Shown here: piece by piece, positions 17,892-26,838 of the stretch | Numbering within the stretch: position 1 is the stretch's first letter | Layout of the letters: each line of letters starts with the position of its first letter | Source: Arthrobacter sp. efr-133-TYG-118 | Lineage (GTDB): Bacteria > Actinomycetota > Actinomycetes > Actinomycetales > Micrococcaceae | Direction of reading: 5' to 3' | Length of the DNA: 64,000 nt | Assembly: GCF_030209755.1 (NCBI RefSeq) | Contig: NZ_JARVRH010000006.1 | Coordinates: 143,770 to 207,769, forward strand | Notes under the pieces: model-generated | Databases searched by the model: none | What the model was told of the DNA's origin: nothing | Seen by the model: the letters and a program-made list of their open reading frames with translations, nothing else | Made by a program: the position numbers and the translations under genes

Positions 17892-17954
17892 ACAGGCGGG
17901 GAACGATCCTGTGCGGCCCGCCGCCCAACGCGCGGCGGGCCGGACGGTGCCTGT
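17892..17954. terminator. strong nested inverted repeat between divergent operons
   Basis: A perfect 10-bp stem GGCCCGCCGC / GCGGCGGGCC (17915-17924 and 17932-17941) with a 7-nt loop is nested in an outer ACAGGC / GCCTGT pair (17892-17897, 17949-17954). No T-run follows on either strand. It lies between operator sites 1 and 2, so it may insulate the two divergent promoters or act as a transcript barrier. The remaining non-coding DNA of 17484-18146 shows no gene. Confidence 0.5.
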
Positions 17955-18056
17955 CCCATTGACTGAGGGTGGGCCTGCTCATTGTCTTGATTCCACGGGG
18001 CCTTCGGGTCATTCCGCCATCCAGGCATCCATGTTTTTTGATAATTAGGAATGAAT

Positions 18057-18071
18057 ACCTATTTATCAGGA
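18057..18071. promoter_or_regulatory. TCCT-N7-AGGA-type operator, site 2
   Basis: ACCT-ATTTATC-AGGA, a one-mismatch version of the shared inverted repeat, lies 75 nt before the coupled small ORF and 195 nt before the zinc alcohol dehydrogenase. A TAGACT -10-like element follows at 18083-18088. The operator would overlap the -35 region, consistent with direct control. Confidence 0.6.
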
Positions 18072-18146
18072 TATCCACGCGTTAGACTCTTGTGATGGCG
18101 GCCTCGGCTGGGCCGCCGAGGAACGGTCCACGGAAGGTATCAAGCG

Positions 18147-18269
18147 ATGACGACTCATGCGGTTGTACAGCACCACGGGGATCAAATCACCCCGGATAGC
18201 GAGAGGCTCCCTTCGGTCCTGGGTCTCAGTTCGTCTGGGTGCCAAGGGCGTGTGGAGGCGGATTCATGA
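18147..18269 (+). CDS. 40-aa leader ORF translationally coupled to alcohol dehydrogenase
   Basis: A 40-codon ORF beginning MTTHAVVQHHGDQ starts with ATG 9 nt after GGAAGG. Its TGA overlaps the ATG of the dehydrogenase gene (ATGA), so ribosomes finishing it would restart on the enzyme. The peptide is hydrophilic with a single Cys (SSSGCQG) and no recognised domain. It may be a coupling leader, a regulatory peptide, or a small partner of the enzyme. No homolog is recognised. Confidence 0.5.
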   Translation: MTTHAVVQHHGDQITPDSERLPSVLGLSSSGCQGRVEADS

Positions 18270-19372
18270 CCACTATTACCGCTGCGGTCGTGCGTGAACC
18301 AGGCGGCGACTTTGAGTTTACGCAGCTCGAACTCGCGCCCCCGCAGGCGCACGAAGTTCGGGTGCGCCTGATTGCCGTCGGCATCTGTCATGCGGACGTC
18401 CTCTCCCGCGACCAGGTCTACCCGATTGCACTGCCAGCAGTCTTGGGCCACGAGGGCGCGGGGATCGTCGAAGCGGTCGGCGCCGATGTCAGCAACCTCC
18501 AGGTCGGAGATCACGTCGTACTCGGCTTCAACTACTGCCGGCAGTGCCGGCAGTGCCGGCTGGGGTTCCCTGGCAATTGCGAACGTACGGCTGAATTCAA
18601 TTTCTCCGGCACGCGACCTGATGGGAGCACCTCCCTGCTGGAGAACGGATCGGCTGTCAGCAGCTGGTACTTTGGTCAGTCGTCGTTTGCCACGCACACG
18701 AACGTGTCCGAGCACGCGGCCGTACGGGTACCTGATCATTTGCCGCTGAGTGTGCTCGCACCGCTCGGATGCGGCGTGATGACGGGTGCGGGGTCCGTTC
18801 TTAATGTGCTCCGCCCCCCGGCCGGTTCGTCGATTGCCGTGCTCGGTGCCGGTGCGGTCGGGATGTCGGCGCTGCTCGCCGCACGCTTGACGGGGTGCAC
18901 AACGATCATCGCTATCGACATCGTCGAAAGTCGGCTGGAGCTTGCCTTGGAGCTTGGAGCAACACATGCCGTCAATGCGGCGAAGTCGGATCCGGTATCG
19001 GCCGTCAAGGCGATAACGGGCGGGCGTGGTGTCGAACACGCAGTCGATGCTGCCGGAAGCCCGCGACTATTCCGTCAAATGCTCGATATGCTGAGTATCC
19101 GCGGGCATGGGGTGCTCGTCGGTGCCCCGTTGCCCGGGGATGAAATCAGCTTGGATCTCAACCCGTCACTGGGGGCAGGTCATCGGATTTCCTTCGTCCT
19201 CGAAGGCGATGGGCACCCACAGGAGTTCATCCCTGATCTCGTGAAACTTTTCGAGGCCAAGCTTCTTCCCCTCGAGCGTCTGGTGACCCAGTACCCCTTC
19301 GCTGATCTCAACAAGGCAGTGGCAGACGCATTAAGCGGTAAGTCGGTGAAACCGGTCTTAGTGTTCCCGTGA
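18266..19372 (+). CDS. zinc-dependent alcohol dehydrogenase (aryl-alcohol type)
   Basis: A 368-residue medium-chain zinc alcohol dehydrogenase. Catalytic zinc ligands are Cys41, the GHEGAG pair His62/Glu63 and the Cys in LAPLGCGVMTGAG. Structural zinc cysteines are Cys91, 94, 97 and 105. The nucleotide motif is GAGAVG near residue 195, with Asp in IAIDIVES giving NAD preference. The XylB-like PLGCGxxTGAG signature is seen in aryl-alcohol and S-(hydroxymethyl) groups. ATG 18266 has GGAGG upstream and overlaps the leader ORF. A paralog lies at 27794. Confidence 0.94.
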   Translation: MTTITAAVVREPGGDFEFTQLELAPPQAHEVRVRLIAVGICHADVLSRDQVYPIALPAVLGHEGAGIVEAVGADVSNLQVGDHVVLGFNYCRQCRQCRLGFPGNCERTAEFNFSGTRPDGSTSLLENGSAVSSWYFGQSSFATHTNVSEHAAVRVPDHLPLSVLAPLGCGVMTGAGSVLNVLRPPAGSSIAVLGAGAVGMSALLAARLTGCTTIIAIDIVESRLELALELGATHAVNAAKSDPVSAVKAITGGRGVEHAVDAAGSPRLFRQMLDMLSIRGHGVLVGAPLPGDEISLDLNPSLGAGHRISFVLEGDGHPQEFIPDLVKLFEAKLLPLERLVTQYPFADLNKAVADALSGKSVKPVLVFP

Positions 19373-19912
19373 CGAGGGTGCTGAGCGTATACGCGCCAGA
19401 ATATGGAATGTACGCCGGTCAGCGTGCCGTGGCTGTTCCGCTGGGAGCCTATTCTCGCCCGGTGGATCCGGACCGAAAACCTGTGCCTTTTCCTCCTTGG
19501 ATTGCTGTCGCGTTCGGGAGGCTTATGCCCGGCGGCGATGGCACTTGCCAGAAGTGGACATTGTGCGGGAGTTTGGACCTTCTTCAAAATGAGACCCGGA
19601 TCGTCCCCAGACTCAGTCATCGATGGCCAGGGGTTGGGAGGTCCAGGCCACGCGGGAGCGTACTCAGATTGGGCCTGCCCCAGGGTGGTCCGTGAGAAGC
19701 CGCCGCGAAAGTTTTGCGCTGGCCAGGGCACACATGGACAGGCTGCTGGCAGCATTCGATACCAGACCTGCTCTTGGCCTTCTAGCTCGGCCTCGCCGCT
19801 ATCACTGAGATCCCTTGCGAGTCGCAGGAAACCTGTGCCAGGTGCTCCTTCCAGCCCCACGTCATCCCGGTTCTGCTGATGGGATCGAGGGGCTTCCCGA
19901 GCAACGAAACAA
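19373..19912. other. 540-nt convergent gap without a convincing gene
   Basis: The alcohol dehydrogenase and the IclR gene converge here. Open frames are present on both strands but none has a ribosome site plus recognisable domain. One plus-strand stretch (near 19440-19520, RPVDPDRKPVPFPPW) faintly resembles a tyrosine recombinase segment, too weak to call. Confidence 0.5.
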
Positions 19913-20722
19913 TTACTGCATCGTCAGGGCCAGTAGTTCTGAGACTTGGTCGGCTGCGGTTCTGACCTTTTCCACCAGTTCCCCGATTCGTGAGTCCGGA
20001 ACACGCCGGATGGCGGCAACCAGGCTTATGCCCGCCACCACCCGTTGCTGGTCGTCGCGTACAGGAGCCGCTATCCCGATTGCATCGGGATCCAGCTCTC
20101 CCCGGCTGATAGCAAACCCTTCGGACCGGATGAGGGCGAGCCGTTCGTACACCGAATTCTCGGTGGTCAGTGTTGCCTCCGTGAAACCAGTCAGCGGGTT
20201 TTCGAGTAGCAGTCGTTTGACGGTCTCGTGTTCCTCCCAGGCGAGCAGAACCCACGCCGACGCCCCGGCGTTCAGGGACATGGCGCTTCCCCTCTCGTAC
20301 GACACGCGCATCCGTTGGTCGTTCGGCTCTTCTTTTTCAAGGCAAACGGCGCGGTTGCCTGAGCGTTTTGTGAGCAGGGCCGTTTCGCCGGTTTGCTGAG
20401 CGAGGACGTGCAATGTGGGCAATGCGAGTTGCGAGAGTCCATAGGAGGCCCGGGCCAGCCGTGCCAGTTCAAATACCTTTAGCCCCAGGCGGAATCCGCC
20501 GCTGGGGTTTTCCTCTAGGTATCCCGCGGACCCCAAAGTCAACAAGTAGCGGTAGGCGGTAGAGCGGGCCACGGACAGTTCGTGCGCCACATCGATCGCC
20601 GAAACGGTCAACCTGTCAGGGGTGAACAGCGCCAGGATGTCAAGGGCTTTATCGGCGGTGCTGTTGCGTTCGCGGTAGGCACTGCTTTTCGACGCGGTGT
20701 CTGATTTCTGCTTCTCGACCAT
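19913..20722 (-). CDS. IclR-family transcriptional regulator
   Basis: A 269-residue IclR regulator. The N-terminal winged HTH spans about residues 22-85 (KALDILALF, SVARSTAYRYLLTLGSAGYL), followed by the effector-binding GAF-like domain (LPTLHVLAQQTGETALLT, GIAAPVRDDQQRVVAGISL). It is the last gene of the minus-strand operon with the amidohydrolase, MBL hydrolase and MFS carrier. IclR proteins commonly bind 15-bp pseudo-palindromes near promoters of aromatic-acid genes, so it is the leading candidate for the TCCT-N7-AGGA sites; that link is inference. Confidence 0.93.
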   Translation of the reverse strand: MVEKQKSDTASKSSAYRERNSTADKALDILALFTPDRLTVSAIDVAHELSVARSTAYRYLLTLGSAGYLEENPSGGFRLGLKVFELARLARASYGLSQLALPTLHVLAQQTGETALLTKRSGNRAVCLEKEEPNDQRMRVSYERGSAMSLNAGASAWVLLAWEEHETVKRLLLENPLTGFTEATLTTENSVYERLALIRSEGFAISRGELDPDAIGIAAPVRDDQQRVVAGISLVAAIRRVPDSRIGELVEKVRTAADQVSELLALTMQ

Positions 20723-20778
20723 GCTCTTGATCTTAGATCCCCTCTTGGCGGACTTCTGACTGTGGACCGCGGATGGCT

Positions 20779-21747
20779 CTAGGGTGCTTGCGCTGTCCTG
20801 AGCCTGGGAAAGAGCCGCAGGGAATTCTCCGAGAGAATGCGTTGGCGCAGCTCCCCATCCAGCGTCGAAGTTCCATCGAGCTTCTTCTTCAGGCCCACGC
20901 AGGCGTCCGCCGGGGTGAACGGATAATCACTGCCATAGTGGATGTTGTCCGGATCTGCGACCGAAAGAAGGGCCGTAAGAAGTTCGTCGACGGGCGCTCC
21001 GGCAAGGTCGAAGTGAAGAGATCGCAAGGCCTCCCTCATGCTGGGGGGCACGTGGCCGCCCGGTGGGGTGAGCAAGGGCAGAAGCAGTTCGATGCGGTTC
21101 GCCAGGACTGAGAGGGCGGCACCGGCGTGCGGGACGACAACCCGGGCATCCCGATGGCGCTCCAGGACACCGGAAAGGATCATGTTCGTAACCGACCGGG
21201 TCGTTTCAAACATGAACTCGAGCATTGGCCGGGGATACCCGAGTGCGAGGTGTTCGGCGCCAGGAGCTGAGGTCGGGTGGATGAAGATTACAGACGACCG
21301 GGCTGAGACCTCGGCATAGACTGCTTCCAGCCTCTCGTCACCGAGATACATGCCATGATGGTTGGTCTCCAACACAATTCCGTCGGCGTGGAGTTCGTCG
21401 AGTGCGAAGCGCGCCTCGGCGATGGATGCATCAATGTCGGGCAATGGCAGGCTGGCGAAGAAACCAAACCGGTCCGGGTTGGCCTCTTTGAGCCGGGCTG
21501 CCTCTTCATTGACCGCCCGTGCCAGTTCAGCGGCTTTGGCGTCATCGCCGAAGTGCACCCCAGGGGACGAGATGGACAGCACGGCCACGTCGATGTCCAG
21601 CCTGTCCATGGAGTCAAGCGCCAGCCGCTGGTTCCACTCGGGGATGCCTTTGATGCCGTCGGGGTGGTCATGGCCTGCGTCGATCAGTGCTGTGCGATAG
21701 AAGTCTGGTACGAAGTGGCTGTGGATATCTACGGTACGGCGAGTCAT
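20779..21747 (-). CDS. ACMSD/LigW-type amidohydrolase (probable decarboxylase), copy 1
   Basis: A 322-residue amidohydrolase of the ACMSD (amidohydrolase_2) family. The first metal pair is in DIHSHFVPD at residues 6-14; later ligands are in FIHPTS and VVPHAGAAL, and the final Asp is in YGSDYPF. This family includes nonoxidative decarboxylases (resorcylate, carboxyvanillate, aminocarboxymuconate semialdehyde) and some hydrolases. It lies 29 nt after the MBL gene and upstream of iclR. A paralog is at 42000. With an aromatic-acid carrier upstream, an aromatic acid decarboxylase is the best guess. Confidence 0.9.
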   Translation of the reverse strand: MTRRTVDIHSHFVPDFYRTALIDAGHDHPDGIKGIPEWNQRLALDSMDRLDIDVAVLSISSPGVHFGDDAKAAELARAVNEEAARLKEANPDRFGFFASLPLPDIDASIAEARFALDELHADGIVLETNHHGMYLGDERLEAVYAEVSARSSVIFIHPTSAPGAEHLALGYPRPMLEFMFETTRSVTNMILSGVLERHRDARVVVPHAGAALSVLANRIELLLPLLTPPGGHVPPSMREALRSLHFDLAGAPVDELLTALLSVADPDNIHYGSDYPFTPADACVGLKKKLDGTSTLDGELRQRILSENSLRLFPRLRTAQAP

Positions 21748-21776
21748 GGTGTTTTTCCTTCAGGAGTTTTCGGCGG

Positions 21777-22727
21777 TCAGTGAGCCAGGAGGGCAATGGT
21801 TTCTGGTGGAAGCCGGAGCTCAATTTCGCTCGGCAGCCACGCATATCCGCCACCGTCCTTTTTGAGATGGCCGAGGCCTGGGAACGGGAAGTGGTAGGCC
21901 AGTACCGAATATCGGTTTGACTCGACGAGGTCGTAGATTCGCCACCGCTGGGCAGTGGCGGCCTTCTGTTCGTAGTCGAACTGGAATCCCCACTCCGGGT
22001 GCTGGAGGAGAAGGACCTGGTGATGGCAGAGGTCACCCCAGGTGATCATGGTGTCCCCGTCACTCTCGACCTTGTATACAATATGACCTGGGCTGTGGCC
22101 CGGGGTGGCGACGGCCGTGATCCCCGGCGCGATTTCCGATCCGTCCCTGACCCAGATGATACGACCGGAATCCGCATATGGCATCAGATTCTTGTGGGCC
22201 CCCCTGAAGTGGTCCTTCATGTGCTCATTGGGCGCAGAATCGATCCGCGACAGATCGGTCCAGTATTCGAAGTCCTCGCGGCTGACCGCGATACTCGCGT
22301 TAGGGTACAGGGGTGTGCCCTCGGCATCCACCAGCCCCCATACGTGGTCGGGGTGCGTATGAGTGATCGCGACGATGTCGATGTCGGCGGGATCGATTCC
22401 CGAGGCGCGGAGATTCGGTATCGCCTGTCCCGTTTTCGGGCCGAAGAACCCTCGGCCCAGTTCGGGGTCGATGCCGACTCCTGAATCAAACTGGATCAGT
22501 TGATCGCCGGTGTTGACGATGAGCACGTTCTGGTTCAGTCGGACGTTTTCGGTTGGCAGGTAATGGACCGTGAGCAGCGCGTCGATATCCTCAGGGTTCG
22601 CAGTGGGAAAATTCACCCTGGCCGCCCCCATCTCGAGTATTCCGTCACTGACTACGGTGCACTCGAACGAACCGTGGGGGAAGCGAACATAGGGGACAGG
22701 ACGCTCAGTCGGAGGTGTGGATGACAT
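21777..22727 (-). CDS. MBL-fold metallohydrolase, copy 2
   Basis: A 316-residue MBL-fold hydrolase with THTHPDH at residues 122-128, TPGHSPGHIVYK, and TWGDLCHH. It is a clear paralog of the enzyme at 11436, colinear through the metal site, and both end with a YHFPFPG(H/L)GHL segment. The two copies sit in different operons that both have shared operator sites. Lactone or ester hydrolysis is the family role; the substrate is unknown. Confidence 0.9.
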   Translation of the reverse strand: MSSTPPTERPVPYVRFPHGSFECTVVSDGILEMGAARVNFPTANPEDIDALLTVHYLPTENVRLNQNVLIVNTGDQLIQFDSGVGIDPELGRGFFGPKTGQAIPNLRASGIDPADIDIVAITHTHPDHVWGLVDAEGTPLYPNASIAVSREDFEYWTDLSRIDSAPNEHMKDHFRGAHKNLMPYADSGRIIWVRDGSEIAPGITAVATPGHSPGHIVYKVESDGDTMITWGDLCHHQVLLLQHPEWGFQFDYEQKAATAQRWRIYDLVESNRYSVLAYHFPFPGLGHLKKDGGGYAWLPSEIELRLPPETIALLAH

Positions 22728-22769
22728 GACGCTTCTTTCTCGTTGCTTTGGAAGGTGTGAACCGGTGGT

Positions 22770-24032
22770 TCAAGCATGCTGCTTGCGGGTGACGGCGGCA
22801 AAGAGTCCGGTCGCGACGAATGCCAGCACTGCTGAGCCTCCAAAAAGCACAAATACGCCGCCCGGACCAGCGGCCGAGGATAGCACCAGGCCGCCGGCGA
22901 TCGGCCCGAAAGCGCCGAAGTAGGAGATGCCGTTGGCCCATCCAATGGCGGTTCCGCGGATCTCAGGCGCGAACAGGTTGCTGGTGGCCGCGTTGAGGAG
23001 GTTCATGGTGGAGTGTCCCCCTGCGCCCATGAGCGCGATGAATACGAGCAATGCAGGCAGCGATTGTGATCCGATCCACACGACTCCCACAAGACCGACG
23101 ACCGTGAAGAGTGCCGTGACGGTACCAACGCGAAGCGCGCCCCATCGGTCAGCCCAGAACGCTGTGGCCAGGGAACCAATTACCGCACCGGCCGTCAGAG
23201 TCAGGGAGAAAAGCAGTGCCGATGCCAGCGGAAACTTGAGAGCATTCATGGTCGCGGTGAGCCACACGTTAAGTCCAAACCAAGTGAACATGTTCGGCAC
23301 CGCAACGGCTGCAATGAGAATGGCGAGTAGGGAACCTCTTCCGGAGAACAGGAGTTTGAGTGAGGAGTCCCGGGTCGGCGCACTTGCCTTGGCTTCCCGG
23401 AAAGCATGCCGGTCTTCCAATCGCACGGTCAGCACAATCAGCAGTATGACCGTCGTGAGCGCAGCGCCAACGAAGAACATCACACGCCAGCCGTAGAGCG
23501 GCAGTAGCCAGATGCCCAACAGTGCCGCGATGGTTCCGCCAAGGGGGATGCCTGCCATCGTTATATTAACGACGAGACTGGATCGGTTCGCGGGTGCGTG
23601 ATTTCGCGCCAGGGCAAGTGCTGTCGTCACCGCGCCGCCGACACCAAGACCTGAAAGCAATCGCGCGAATCCCAGTGCTGTGGCGGAGTCAGCGAATCCG
23701 GCGAGCAAACCGCCGAGAGCGAAGAGAGCGATGGCAACCACGAGAACCGGCTGCCGTCCGATCCGATCACCGATGATCCCGGCGAGGATCGCTCCGAAAA
23801 ACATTCCAACATACACCAAGCTGCCGAGTACGCCGGCGGATTGGGGCGTGATTCCTAGCGAGCCATCCGTCAGGAGCAGCGGGATGACCGAACCGAAAAC
23901 GATCAGGCTGTATCCCTCCATCACGGTCACGATGGTGCAGATCAGGATGGCGACGGCCGGAGCCGAGTTCTTGCGGTCGGGAGTCTGCGTTGGTCCCGAG
24001 GTGCTGATAAGTGTGGCCACTTTGCTCTCCAT
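22770..24032 (-). CDS. MFS transporter, aromatic acid:H+ symporter type
   Basis: A 420-residue 12-TM carrier. The loop 2-3 motif GIIGDRIGRQPVLV and the repeat in loop 8-9 (AFWADRWGALRVG) are intact. The opening EGYSLIVFGSVIPLLL replaces the DGYDxxxxG of AAHS carriers at the same position. ATG 24032 is chosen because the likely promoter -10 lies at 24081-24086, which rules out the TTG at 24077. It is the first gene of the operon ending with iclR and probably imports the acid that the MBL and amidohydrolase enzymes process. Confidence 0.9.
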   Translation of the reverse strand: MESKVATLISTSGPTQTPDRKNSAPAVAILICTIVTVMEGYSLIVFGSVIPLLLTDGSLGITPQSAGVLGSLVYVGMFFGAILAGIIGDRIGRQPVLVVAIALFALGGLLAGFADSATALGFARLLSGLGVGGAVTTALALARNHAPANRSSLVVNITMAGIPLGGTIAALLGIWLLPLYGWRVMFFVGAALTTVILLIVLTVRLEDRHAFREAKASAPTRDSSLKLLFSGRGSLLAILIAAVAVPNMFTWFGLNVWLTATMNALKFPLASALLFSLTLTAGAVIGSLATAFWADRWGALRVGTVTALFTVVGLVGVVWIGSQSLPALLVFIALMGAGGHSTMNLLNAATSNLFAPEIRGTAIGWANGISYFGAFGPIAGGLVLSSAAGPGGVFVLFGGSAVLAFVATGLFAAVTRKQHA

Positions 24033-24080
24033 TGAGAAGTGTGATGATCCAGGTGCGGATGCATCCGGGGAATACAATCG

Positions 24081-24125
24081 AGTATTCAGTACTAAACTTC
24101 AGGAGTCAATACCTAAATAATAGGA
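24081..24125 (-). promoter_or_regulatory. promoter with operator site 3 for the MFS-MBL-amidohydrolase-iclR operon
   Basis: On the minus strand TTGACT (24104-24109) and AATACT (24081-24086) are separated by 17 nt, a good sigma-70-like promoter. Directly upstream of the -35, at 24111-24125, lies ACCT-AAATAAT-AGGA, matching the TCCT-N7-AGGA inverted repeat. Adjacent placement upstream of -35 suits an activator; a repressor is also possible. Confidence 0.65.
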
Positions 24126-24297
24126 CACTGAAGGTTTGTCCTAAGGGCGGAGTTGGCCTGCCTGAGGCGCTTCTTCATTCCTGTTCACGCGGCCCGGACC
24201 CGCCCCTGGTGAATCCCAACAGGCTCGCGGACGCTTGGATGCCGACGCGGTCAATGCATGTTTGCACTGATAACAAATCTTGGATATCGTTGATAAT

Positions 24298-25002
24298 ATG
24301 AGTGCGAGATCAGCGATAATCGAGGCCACCTCCCAGCTGTTGGCGGCTTCAGCCGTGGCGGATGTATCCACCCGGGCCGTTTGCGAAGCTGCTGGCGTCC
24401 AGCAACCGGTGCTTTATCGGCTGTTCGGAGACAAGGACGGGCTTTTGTCGGCGACGGTCGATCATGCCTTTGAGGAGTATCTTGCTTCAAAACGCAAAGC
24501 AGAACCTACTGAGGATCCTGTTGACGACATCCGAAAAGGGTGGGATGCGCATACGGGATTTGCTCTAGCTCGTCCGAATTTTTATCGACTGATGTTTGGC
24601 CCGGGGCTAAAGCGCCAGCCCGACGCAGTCCTGGCCTCACACCAGCTCCTTCAGGCTCTCGTAGACCGGGCCGGCCGGAAGGGGCGTCTGCTCGTGCCGT
24701 CCGGTCTTGCAACCCAGATGATCATGGCAGCCAATACCGGTGTGGCGCTTGCCCTGATCACGCGCCCGGAAATTTACACCGACCGTTCCGTCTCCGACCG
24801 AGTTCGGGACATCACCCTGCATGGCGTGTTCACTTCCGAACCCGGGCATGGGCAGCCCGACGCCTTGGCCAAAGCTGCGGCGACATTCGCTTCCACCATA
24901 GCTACGGACCCTCCGCCCCAGCTGAGCCAAGGAGAACGGGTACTGATGGCCGAATGGATGAACCGATTCACCGGGCCTTCTAGCAAACAACAACCTCGTT
25001 AA
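24298..25002 (+). CDS. TetR-family transcriptional regulator
   Basis: A 234-residue TetR regulator. The HTH covers residues ~6-52 (IEATSQLLAASAVADVSTRA, AAGVQQPVLYRLFGDKDGLL). The C-terminal ligand domain has no assigned type. ATG 24298 has no ribosome site and may be leaderless; a TTG at 24280 is an alternative. It is divergent from the MFS gene and followed, after 129 nt, by two SDR genes that it may control through the palindrome overlapping its own stop codon. Confidence 0.9.
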   Translation: MSARSAIIEATSQLLAASAVADVSTRAVCEAAGVQQPVLYRLFGDKDGLLSATVDHAFEEYLASKRKAEPTEDPVDDIRKGWDAHTGFALARPNFYRLMFGPGLKRQPDAVLASHQLLQALVDRAGRKGRLLVPSGLATQMIMAANTGVALALITRPEIYTDRSVSDRVRDITLHGVFTSEPGHGQPDALAKAAATFASTIATDPPPQLSQGERVLMAEWMNRFTGPSSKQQPR

Positions 25003-25011
25003 CAACGAGGT
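24993..25011. promoter_or_regulatory. perfect palindrome overlapping TetR stop, likely operator
   Basis: ACCTCGTT-AAC-AACGAGGT is a perfect 8-bp inverted repeat with a 3-nt centre, lying over the TetR stop codon and 121 nt before the SDR start. Its size and symmetry match TetR operators. A transcription terminator is less likely because no T-run follows and the loop is only 3 nt. Confidence 0.55.
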
Positions 25012-25131
25012 CCCCACCTAGGGCTGTTCTCCAAACGACACGTCATGGGTTGCAGATGCTCGCGCATCGTTCGCCGCGACGAACCTCACAGACCCAAATC
25101 TCCGTCAGACCCCAACAAAAGGACAAATCGA

Positions 25132-25875
25132 ATGAACCCCACAACAACAGCAACCCGCGTCGCCCTCGTCATCGGCGGTTCCGGCGGGATCGGCCGCACA
25201 GCGGCGGAACGGCTCGCACGAGACGGCATGGCGATAGCTGTGCACTATGCAGGAAACAAGACCAAGGCCGACGACGCCGTCGCGGCGATCACACAATCAG
25301 GAGGCCGCGCCATAGCCTTAGCCGGCGACGTGTCTGATGAGGCAGCGATGTCGGCGGTGTTTGACGCCACTGAAGCCGAGTTCGGCGGAGTCGACGTCGT
25401 TGTGAACACAGCCGGGGTGATGGTTCTTGGCACGGTGGCCGGCTTCGATCTCGATGCTCTGGATCGGATGCACAGAACCAACATCAGGGGGACCTTTGTG
25501 GTGAACCAGCAGGCCGCCCGCCGTGTCCGGGCCGGTGGAGCGGTAATCAACTTTTCATCCTCGGTGACGAAGCTTGCGTTCCCCGGATATGCGCCCTATG
25601 CAGCGAGCAAAGGGGCAGTGGATGCCATAACGCTCGTCCTTGCCCGTGAGCTGCGAGGTCGAGACGTCACCGTCAACGCCGTGGCACCAGGGCCGACGGC
25701 GACCGAGTTGTTCCTGGATGGCAAGGACGAGGCGACCATCGAAAACCTGTCCAAGGTCACCCCTTTGGAGCGACTCGGCACTCCGGCGGACGTCGCCGAG
25801 ACTGTGGCGTTTCTGGCTGGTCCGGCCCGGTGGGTGAACGGCCAGGTCGTCTATGTCAATGGCGGAGCCATCTGA
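25132..25875 (+). CDS. SDR family oxidoreductase
   Basis: A 247-residue SDR. The nucleotide motif is the variant IGGSGGIG (residues 14-21) rather than TGxxxGIG; NTAG replaces NNAG at 92-95. Ser143, Tyr156 and Lys160 form the catalytic set. ATG 25132 follows AAAGGA by 8 nt; the earlier in-frame start lacks a site. It resembles the group often found next to TetR regulators and induced by xenobiotics. The next SDR is 45 nt downstream. Confidence 0.92.
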   Translation: MNPTTTATRVALVIGGSGGIGRTAAERLARDGMAIAVHYAGNKTKADDAVAAITQSGGRAIALAGDVSDEAAMSAVFDATEAEFGGVDVVVNTAGVMVLGTVAGFDLDALDRMHRTNIRGTFVVNQQAARRVRAGGAVINFSSSVTKLAFPGYAPYAASKGAVDAITLVLARELRGRDVTVNAVAPGPTATELFLDGKDEATIENLSKVTPLERLGTPADVAETVAFLAGPARWVNGQVVYVNGGAI

Positions 25876-25920
25876 CGTCTATCTATGTCCCTCGTTTCGA
25901 TAAGTTAAGGAGAGAACCTC

Positions 25921-26817
25921 ATGAGCAAAAAGATCATCGTCATCAGCGGCGCCAGTTCCGGCTTCGGCGCGCTCACGGCACGGACGCTGGCGGATCAAGG
26001 AAACACCGTCTATGCCGGGATGCGCCGTACCCGCGACCGCAACGCGGCCCGTGTCAAGGAGGCCACCGATTACTCCGTGGCGAATTCCGTCGACCTTCGT
26101 GCCATCGAAATGGATTCCGCCTCACAGCAGTCCATTGACGGGGCCATCGGGCAGATTTTGGCAGAAGAGGGCGGCCTCGACGTGGTCGTCCACAATGCAG
26201 GGCACATGGTCACGGGCCCGGCAGAGGCCTTCACGCCGGAGGAGCTCGCCCAAGCCTACGACGCCAACGTCCTGTCAACCCAGCGCCTGAATCGAGCCGT
26301 TCTTCCCACACTGCGCCGCCAGGGCCATGGCCTGGTGCTGTGGGTCGGAAGCTCGAGTACACGGGGCGGGACTCCGCCGTATCTGGCACCCTATTTCGCA
26401 GCGAAGGCTGCGATGGATGCCCTTGCGGTAAGCTACGGGGCCGAGTTGGCCCGATGGGGCGTCGAAACCACCATCGTTGTTCCTGGGGCATTTACCTCCG
26501 GGACGAACCATTTTGCCAACAGCGGCCGGCCCGGCGACCAAGACCTGGTCGTCGACTACGATCAGCACTACGCAGGACTCATGGACCAGGTGTCGGACAA
26601 ACTCGCCGAACTGGCACCCCTCGGAGCGGAGGCCTCCTTAGTCTCCGACGAAATCGCCCGCATCGTGGCTTTGCCCCCCGGGCAACGTCCTTTCCGGGTC
26701 CACGTTGACCCCGCAGACGACGGCTCGGAGGAAGTCAGTGACTTGGCGGACCGGATTCGCGCCCGATTCCTCAAGCGCATCGGCCTCGGAGACCTCCTGG
26801 ACCCTGTCAACAACTGA
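25921..26817 (+). CDS. SDR family oxidoreductase
   Basis: A 298-residue SDR with TGxxxGxG-type SGASSGFG at residues 9-16, HNAG at 91-94, Ser145, Tyr158 and Lys162. A C-terminal extension (about residues 240-298) is longer than in classical SDRs. AAGGAG precedes the ATG. It is co-transcribed with the SDR at 25132 and followed by a strong hairpin. Substrate unknown; in this context a ketone or hydroxyl of a ring compound is possible. Confidence 0.92.
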   Translation: MSKKIIVISGASSGFGALTARTLADQGNTVYAGMRRTRDRNAARVKEATDYSVANSVDLRAIEMDSASQQSIDGAIGQILAEEGGLDVVVHNAGHMVTGPAEAFTPEELAQAYDANVLSTQRLNRAVLPTLRRQGHGLVLWVGSSSTRGGTPPYLAPYFAAKAAMDALAVSYGAELARWGVETTIVVPGAFTSGTNHFANSGRPGDQDLVVDYDQHYAGLMDQVSDKLAELAPLGAEASLVSDEIARIVALPPGQRPFRVHVDPADDGSEEVSDLADRIRARFLKRIGLGDLLDPVNN

Positions 26818-26838
26818 GCATTTGCGACACAGCTTCTC

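Noticed and set aside
19369..19695. Possible tyrosine recombinase fragment
   Set aside because: Only a short Pro/Arg-rich similarity, no catalytic R-H-R-Y residues recognisable.
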